Part shown: piece by piece, positions 5,650 to 9,656 of the stretch
How positions within the stretch are numbered: position 1 is the first letter of the stretch
Layout of the letters: each line of letters starts with the position of its first letter
The notes under the pieces: model-generated
Told to the model about the DNA's origin: nothing
What the model saw: the letters and a program-made list of their open reading frames with translations, nothing else
The model's database searches: none
Position numbers and translations under genes: made by a program
DNA from: Clostridia bacterium
GTDB lineage: Bacteria > Bacillota > Clostridia > Oscillospirales > CAG-382
Length of the DNA stretch: 9,656 nucleotides
Direction of reading: 5' to 3'
NCBI GenBank assembly: GCA_017501055.1
Contig: JAFVXP010000078.1
Location: 1-9,656, forward strand

Positions 5650-7494
5650 TTAGTTTTTCGTTGATTTCAATACCGTTACACTATGAGCGGGAACGGTAAT
5701 TCTTTGAATATGTTCTTTATTTGTCATAATATTATACGCCGGTGATTTCAGCTTTGCTTTATATGCCTCGTTAGACATATTTGCAATGATCATCAATTCT
5801 TCGTTGCCGAGCGTTCGAACGATTTTTGCAACACCGTCTTTTTCTTCGACAGCTTTCATTTCCACCGCACCGAAAAGGGGTTCGGTTCGTCTGATGTGGT
5901 TTACTTTAGCAAAAAACTCCGAGGTTTTATCCTTAAATCCTTTTTCGGGGAACGGACGGCGGTTGAAGGGATCGTGATAGCCTTCAAGCCCTATCTCGTC
6001 GCCGTAAAAGATACAGGGAACGCCGGGAAGAGATGCAAGAAGCAGATATGCATTCTGCAAAAGCTTTAGCGTTTGCTTGCGAACGTCCTTCGGCATCCTT
6101 CTTTCGGCAAGTACAGAGTTCGGCTCGCCCATATCGGGTTCTCCGCCCAAGACGGTTGCAATACGGTCGGTATCGTGAGAGCCGAGATAGTTGAAAATGC
6201 ACGCCAATTTATGCGGCGGATAGTTACGGTAAAGCATATTTACCGTATCGACAAGATGACGGGAGTTTCCGTACTTTACAAAATCGATTATCGCACGTCT
6301 TATGGGATAATCGGTCACGGAATCGAGCTGGAGGCCTCTGAAATAGCGTTTTCTTTCGTCATAAGCTATTTTATTGGACGCATCTTCCCAAACCTCGCCG
6401 ATGATTATTGCATCTTTCTTATAGCTTTTTACCGCTTTTACGATACGTTCAAGAAAATGGCTTTCAAGCTCGTCAACAACGTCCAAGCGCCAACCGTCGA
6501 TGCCCATCTTCATATACTTCGGGATAACCTCATCGGTTATATGGCGGATATAGCTTTCGCAACGGACTGTTCTGGGAAGATTCCTTATTCCCCACCAGCT
6601 TTCGTATTCATACGGATAGTTTGTGAACGTGAACCATTCACGGTAGGGAGAATTCTCCGAAGAGCAGGCACCGTTACCGTGTTTGCCGTATGCGTCGAAA
6701 TATACACTATCGTCACCGACGTGGTTAAACACGCCGTCGAGAACGACTTTCATTCCACGTGCATGAGCCTTCTTGATAAGCTCGGCAAGAGCTTTATCTC
6801 CGCCGAAGGTCTTATCGACCTTCATAAAGTTTGCGGTATCGTATTTATGGTTGGAAAATGCATCGAATATCGGGTTGAGATAAATACAGTTTACCCCTAA
6901 AGATTCCAGATAATCCAATTTTTCGGCAACACCGTAAAGTGTACCGCCGAAGTGGGTATTATTCGGGAATGCCGCACCTGCGATTTGAGGGTATTCAGGA
7001 ATACCGTTTTCCCAATTCTCGTCATAAACAGCATCGCTTCTGCGAGTTACCTTACCGCCCTTTGCAAAGCGGTCGGGGAAAATCTGATAGACGACACCCT
7101 GCATCATCCATTCGGGAATCTCGTATCTTTCGTCATAAACGAGTATCTGCGCTTCATTGACGAAATTATGTGCGAGATAGCAATTAAAAGAGCTATCGAA
7201 CGCTGTATAATATCTTCTTCCGTCTTTGACGAATTCAAAATGGCAGAAATAAAGTCCGTCACCGTCGGACAATTCGTCGGTATTGAAGCGGCATTCACAT
7301 TCAAAACCGTTTTCTACACGACGAAAAAACGCCGAATCGCCACGGAGCACTCTTTCATCGTTACCGATATAGAACCACGCAGCGTCACAATCGCCGTTTA
7401 TAACAGAAAGTTTGACAGCAATATCGCTGCCCTTTGGGAAGGCGTGGCACCCCTTAGGGGTGCCTTTCGCCGTTATTGTAAACGTTGCCTTCAT
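5650..7494 (-). CDS. Cytoplasmic GH13 alpha-glucan hydrolase (neopullulanase/maltodextrin glucosidase type)
   Basis: A 614-residue glycoside hydrolase family 13 enzyme. An N-terminal beta-rich domain (about 1-120) precedes the barrel, which begins at VVYQIFPDRFAKG (134-146), a wording typical of neopullulanase, cyclomaltodextrinase and MalZ-like enzymes. Conserved regions: DGVFNH (253-258); GWRLDVVDE (334-342), with nucleophile Asp338; IIGEVWED (364-371), with acid/base Glu367; and NYLGSHDTDR (435-444), with transition-state stabiliser Asp441. SNHKYDT (214-220) is also conserved. A C-terminal beta domain closes the protein. There is no signal peptide, so it acts on imported maltodextrins or stored glycogen inside the cell. 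Substrate preference (alpha-1,4 versus alpha-1,6) cannot be decided here. Its ATG overlaps the phosphorylase stop as TAATG and no strong Shine-Dalgarno is visible, so translation is probably coupled. A GC-rich hairpin lies in codons 11-17. Confidence 0.9.
   Translation of the reverse strand: MKATFTITAKGTPKGCHAFPKGSDIAVKLSVINGDCDAAWFYIGNDERVLRGDSAFFRRVENGFECECRFNTDELSDGDGLYFCHFEFVKDGRRYYTAFDSSFNCYLAHNFVNEAQILVYDERYEIPEWMMQGVVYQIFPDRFAKGGKVTRRSDAVYDENWENGIPEYPQIAGAAFPNNTHFGGTLYGVAEKLDYLESLGVNCIYLNPIFDAFSNHKYDTANFMKVDKTFGGDKALAELIKKAHARGMKVVLDGVFNHVGDDSVYFDAYGKHGNGACSSENSPYREWFTFTNYPYEYESWWGIRNLPRTVRCESYIRHITDEVIPKYMKMGIDGWRLDVVDELESHFLERIVKAVKSYKKDAIIIGEVWEDASNKIAYDERKRYFRGLQLDSVTDYPIRRAIIDFVKYGNSRHLVDTVNMLYRNYPPHKLACIFNYLGSHDTDRIATVLGGEPDMGEPNSVLAERRMPKDVRKQTLKLLQNAYLLLASLPGVPCIFYGDEIGLEGYHDPFNRRPFPEKGFKDKTSEFFAKVNHIRRTEPLFGAVEMKAVEEKDGVAKIVRTLGNEELMIIANMSNEAYKAKLKSPAYNIMTNKEHIQRITVPAHSVTVLKSTKN
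7446..7464 (-). other. GC-rich hairpin inside the first codons of the GH13 gene
   Basis: GGCACCCC (7446-7453) and GGGGTGCC (7457-7464) form a perfect 8-bp stem with a 3-base loop. It covers codons 11-17 of the GH13 gene, about 30 bases after its ATG. No T-run follows on either strand, so it is not an intrinsic terminator. It could slow ribosomes, stabilise the upstream phosphorylase mRNA or mark a processing site. Confidence 0.5.
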
Positions 7495-9656
7495 TATTTG
7501 TCCATATGAACAGGTTTGATATGCCAGATATTATCAGCATAGTCCTTTATGCTGCGGTCTGCCGCAAAGAAGCCTGCGCCTGCGATATTTGCAAGTGCCA
7601 TACGGTTCCATTTTTCACGGTTCTTATAGTCTGCATACATCTGCTTACGAGCTTCGGTATAGAAGTCGTAGTCTGCAAGACACATGAACGGGTCGGACAC
7701 GCCGAAGCTGTAAAGGAGATAGTTTGCGATATCTGCAAAGGATCTTCCGTTAAATCCGGTCCAGAGCTGGTCTATCGCACCCTTCAATTCGGGGTTACGG
7801 TTATAATAATAGGAAGAAGCATAGCCGTTTCTCCAGAGTTCTTCAACCTCTTCTGCGGTATGACCGAAGATGTAGATATTGTCTCTGCCGACCTTTTCGT
7901 CCATTTCAACGTTTGCACCGTCGAGAGTACCGATGGTAAGCGCACCGTTGATCATAAACTTCATATTACCCGTACCGGAAGCCTCTTTACCTGCAAGAGA
8001 GATCTGTTCGGATACTTCTGCAGCAGGCATAAGGTGTTCTGCGAGGGTTACGTTATAGTTTTCAAGGAATACCACACGCATTTTTTCACGGAGCTTGGGA
8101 TCCTTTTCGATATCAGCCGCAATATAGCAGATGAGGCGGATAATATCCTTTGCGGTATAGTATCCGGGAGCTGCCTTTGCAGCGAAGATGAACGTTGTGG
8201 GTGTAACGTCAGCATCGGGATTTTCCTTAAGCTTACGGTACATTGCCATAATATTGATTGCGTTAAGAAGCTGACGCTTGTATTCGTGCAAGCGTTTTGC
8301 CTGTACGTCGAATACGGTATCGGGGTCGATGGTAATGCCCTTGGTCTTCTTGATATAGTTTGCAAAATCGACCTTATTAGCCTTTTTGATCTCATCAAGG
8401 CGCTTCAAAACGGAAGAATCGTCAGCATACGCCAAGAAGTTCGAAAGAAGTGCAGGCTCGGAGCGATATTTCTTACCGATGGTTTCATCAAGAAGGTCTG
8501 CAAGGCGGGGGTTGGAATAGCAGAGCCATTTACGGTGTGCGATACCGTTGGTTACGTTGGTGAAGCGTTCGGGATACATATCGTAATAATCCTTAAAGAT
8601 GGTTTCCTTAAGAATATCGGAATGCAAGCGGGAAACGCCGTTTATGGTATGCGAACCGATAACCGAAAGGTTTGCCATACGTACAGAGCCCTTATTGAGG
8701 ATAGACATACGGCCGATCTTATCCCAATCACCCATAAATGCTTCCCATGCGTCTGCACAGAAGCGACGGTTGATCTCTCTGATGATAGAATGGATACGGG
8801 GAAGCTTGAGAGCAAAGAGGTTCTCGTTCCAGCATTCGAGAGCTTCGGGAAGAACGGTATGGTTGGTATAGGAAATGGTACCCATTACGATAGACCATGC
8901 CTTATCCCAAGCTACGTGGTGATCGTCGATGAGGATACGCATAAGCTCGGGAATACAAAGTGCAGGGTGGGTATCGTTGATATGGATCGCAACCTTTTCG
9001 GGAAGGTTATCGAGAGATTTATAGCGATAGAGATGACGCCAGATTATGTTCTGCAACGAAGCAGAAACAAGGAAATACTGCTGGGTAAGACGGAGAAGCT
9101 TACCTTCGTGGTGGTTATCCGCAGGATAAAGAACCTTGGAGATAGTTTCAGCGATGGTGTTTTCTTCAACCGCTTTGAGGTATTGTCCCTGAGAGAAAGC
9201 TTCCATATTAAAATTATTAATATCTCTTGCTTTCCAAAGTCTGAGGCTGTTTACAGCCTTGCCGACACCGCCCGAAATGAGCATATCGTAAGGAACTGCT
9301 TCTACTTCATCATAATCTTCATAGATTACTTCACAACGGTCGCCCTGCCATTGTTCACGAACCTTACCGCCGAAACGAACTTTTACAGCTCTGTCGTGAC
9401 GGGGTACGAGCCAGTTTTGACCTTCGGGAAGCCAGATATCGGGAAGCTCGAGCTGTTCACCGTCAACAAGACGCTGTTTGAACAAGCCGTATTCGTAAAG
9501 AATACAGTAGCCTCTTGCGGGATAGTCCTGAGATGCAAGAGCATCCATAAAGCAGGACGCAAGTCTGCCCAAGCCGCCGTTACCGAGACCGGGATCGGTT
9601 TCGAGTTCGTATACGTCATCAAGCTTGAAGCCGAGCTTTTTGAAGATTTTTTTGAA
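7494..9656 (-). CDS. glgP: Glycogen/maltodextrin phosphorylase (5' end outside the window)
   Basis: A GT35 phosphorylase that releases glucose 1-phosphate from the non-reducing ends of alpha-1,4-glucans using pyridoxal phosphate. 720 residues are visible. The frame continues unbroken to the window edge through ELETDPGLGNGGLGRLASCF, so the TTG at 9570-9572 is an internal leucine codon, not the start; about 80-100 N-terminal residues are missing compared with the usual ~800. Further motifs are HINDTHPAL, TNHTVLPEALE, VTNGIAHRKWL, FDVQAKRLHEYKRQLLNAIN and KAAPGYYTAKDIIRLI. The PLP-binding lysine of EASGTGNMKF is encoded at 7959-7961, followed by GTLDGANVEM. No frameshift is seen. It is upstream in the operon of the GH13 enzyme, which it overlaps by one base at the stop codon (TAATG). 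Glycogen versus maltodextrin preference is not resolved by this fragment. Confidence 0.95.
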   Translation of the reverse strand, partial: FKKIFKKLGFKLDDVYELETDPGLGNGGLGRLASCFMDALASQDYPARGYCILYEYGLFKQRLVDGEQLELPDIWLPEGQNWLVPRHDRAVKVRFGGKVREQWQGDRCEVIYEDYDEVEAVPYDMLISGGVGKAVNSLRLWKARDINNFNMEAFSQGQYLKAVEENTIAETISKVLYPADNHHEGKLLRLTQQYFLVSASLQNIIWRHLYRYKSLDNLPEKVAIHINDTHPALCIPELMRILIDDHHVAWDKAWSIVMGTISYTNHTVLPEALECWNENLFALKLPRIHSIIREINRRFCADAWEAFMGDWDKIGRMSILNKGSVRMANLSVIGSHTINGVSRLHSDILKETIFKDYYDMYPERFTNVTNGIAHRKWLCYSNPRLADLLDETIGKKYRSEPALLSNFLAYADDSSVLKRLDEIKKANKVDFANYIKKTKGITIDPDTVFDVQAKRLHEYKRQLLNAINIMAMYRKLKENPDADVTPTTFIFAAKAAPGYYTAKDIIRLICYIAADIEKDPKLREKMRVVFLENYNVTLAEHLMPAAEVSEQISLAGKEASGTGNMKFMINGALTIGTLDGANVEMDEKVGRDNIYIFGHTAEEVEELWRNGYASSYYYNRNPELKGAIDQLWTGFNGRSFADIANYLLYSFGVSDPFMCLADYDFYTEARKQMYADYKNREKWNRMALANIAGAGFFAADRSIKDYADNIWHIKPVHMDK

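Noticed and set aside
6073..6900. Open frame of 275 residues on the plus strand, opposite the GH13 gene
   Set aside because: It is antisense to the catalytic barrel of a clear GH13 enzyme and shows no family motif. The same holds for the plus-strand frames at 4558-5319 and 6952-7509.
9570..9572. TTG as a start codon of the phosphorylase
   Set aside because: The frame stays open for 28 more codons to the edge and these encode the conserved phosphorylase motif ETDPGLGNGG, so the gene simply extends beyond the window.
9383..9622. 79-residue minus-strand frame at the right edge
   Set aside because: It is an out-of-frame shadow of the glycogen phosphorylase, whose motifs continue uninterrupted to the window end.

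Overview
The window looks like a chromosomal segment of an anaerobic Bacillota, most likely a gut-type member of Clostridia. This is inferred from strong AGGAG-type ribosome binding sites, consensus TTGACA/TATAAT promoters, a SigH-like sigma factor, a clostridial-style CxxC-x17-CxxC protein and the close protein types. GC content appears moderate; I did not compute it. No rRNA, tRNA, CRISPR array, insertion sequence or phage gene is visible, and no gap between genes exceeds 300 bases.

Layout. (1) 1-849, plus strand: the tail of a small gene (possibly PqqD-like), an S24/S26-type peptidase with a Ser/His arrangement, and a small SLOG-fold protein. All overlap, so they form the end of an operon, closed at 856-889 by a hairpin that has T-runs in both directions. 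(2) 903-3326, minus strand: a deoC-cdd-pdp pyrimidine nucleoside salvage/catabolism operon with a clear promoter at 3298-3326. (3) 3360-4428, minus strand: a SigH-like sigma factor followed by a double-CxxC zinc-ribbon protein. It is driven by a near-ideal housekeeping promoter, has a hairpin at the predicted 5' end of the mRNA, and ends at a perfect 28-base palindrome. (4) 4477-9656, minus strand: glycogen/maltodextrin phosphorylase (cut by the window edge), a cytoplasmic GH13 alpha-glucan hydrolase overlapping it in a TAATG junction, and a sugar kinase resembling bifidobacterial N-acetylhexosamine 1-kinase.

How the genes work together. Cdd deaminates cytidine and deoxycytidine. Pdp phosphorolyses uridine, deoxyuridine and thymidine to sugar 1-phosphates. 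DeoC cleaves deoxyribose 5-phosphate to acetaldehyde and glyceraldehyde 3-phosphate. The phosphopentomutase linking the last two steps must be encoded elsewhere. In the glycan block, the phosphorylase shortens alpha-1,4-glucans to glucose 1-phosphate and the GH13 enzyme trims branched or short dextrins. The kinase would add a sugar 1-phosphate from a substrate that is not obvious.

Most of the window is ordinary metabolism. The parts most worth a second look are the sigma factor/zinc-ribbon pair with its decorated promoter region, the NahK-like kinase inside a glycogen operon, the GC-rich hairpin in the first codons of the GH13 gene, and the PqqD-like/S26-like/SLOG gene string at the left edge.
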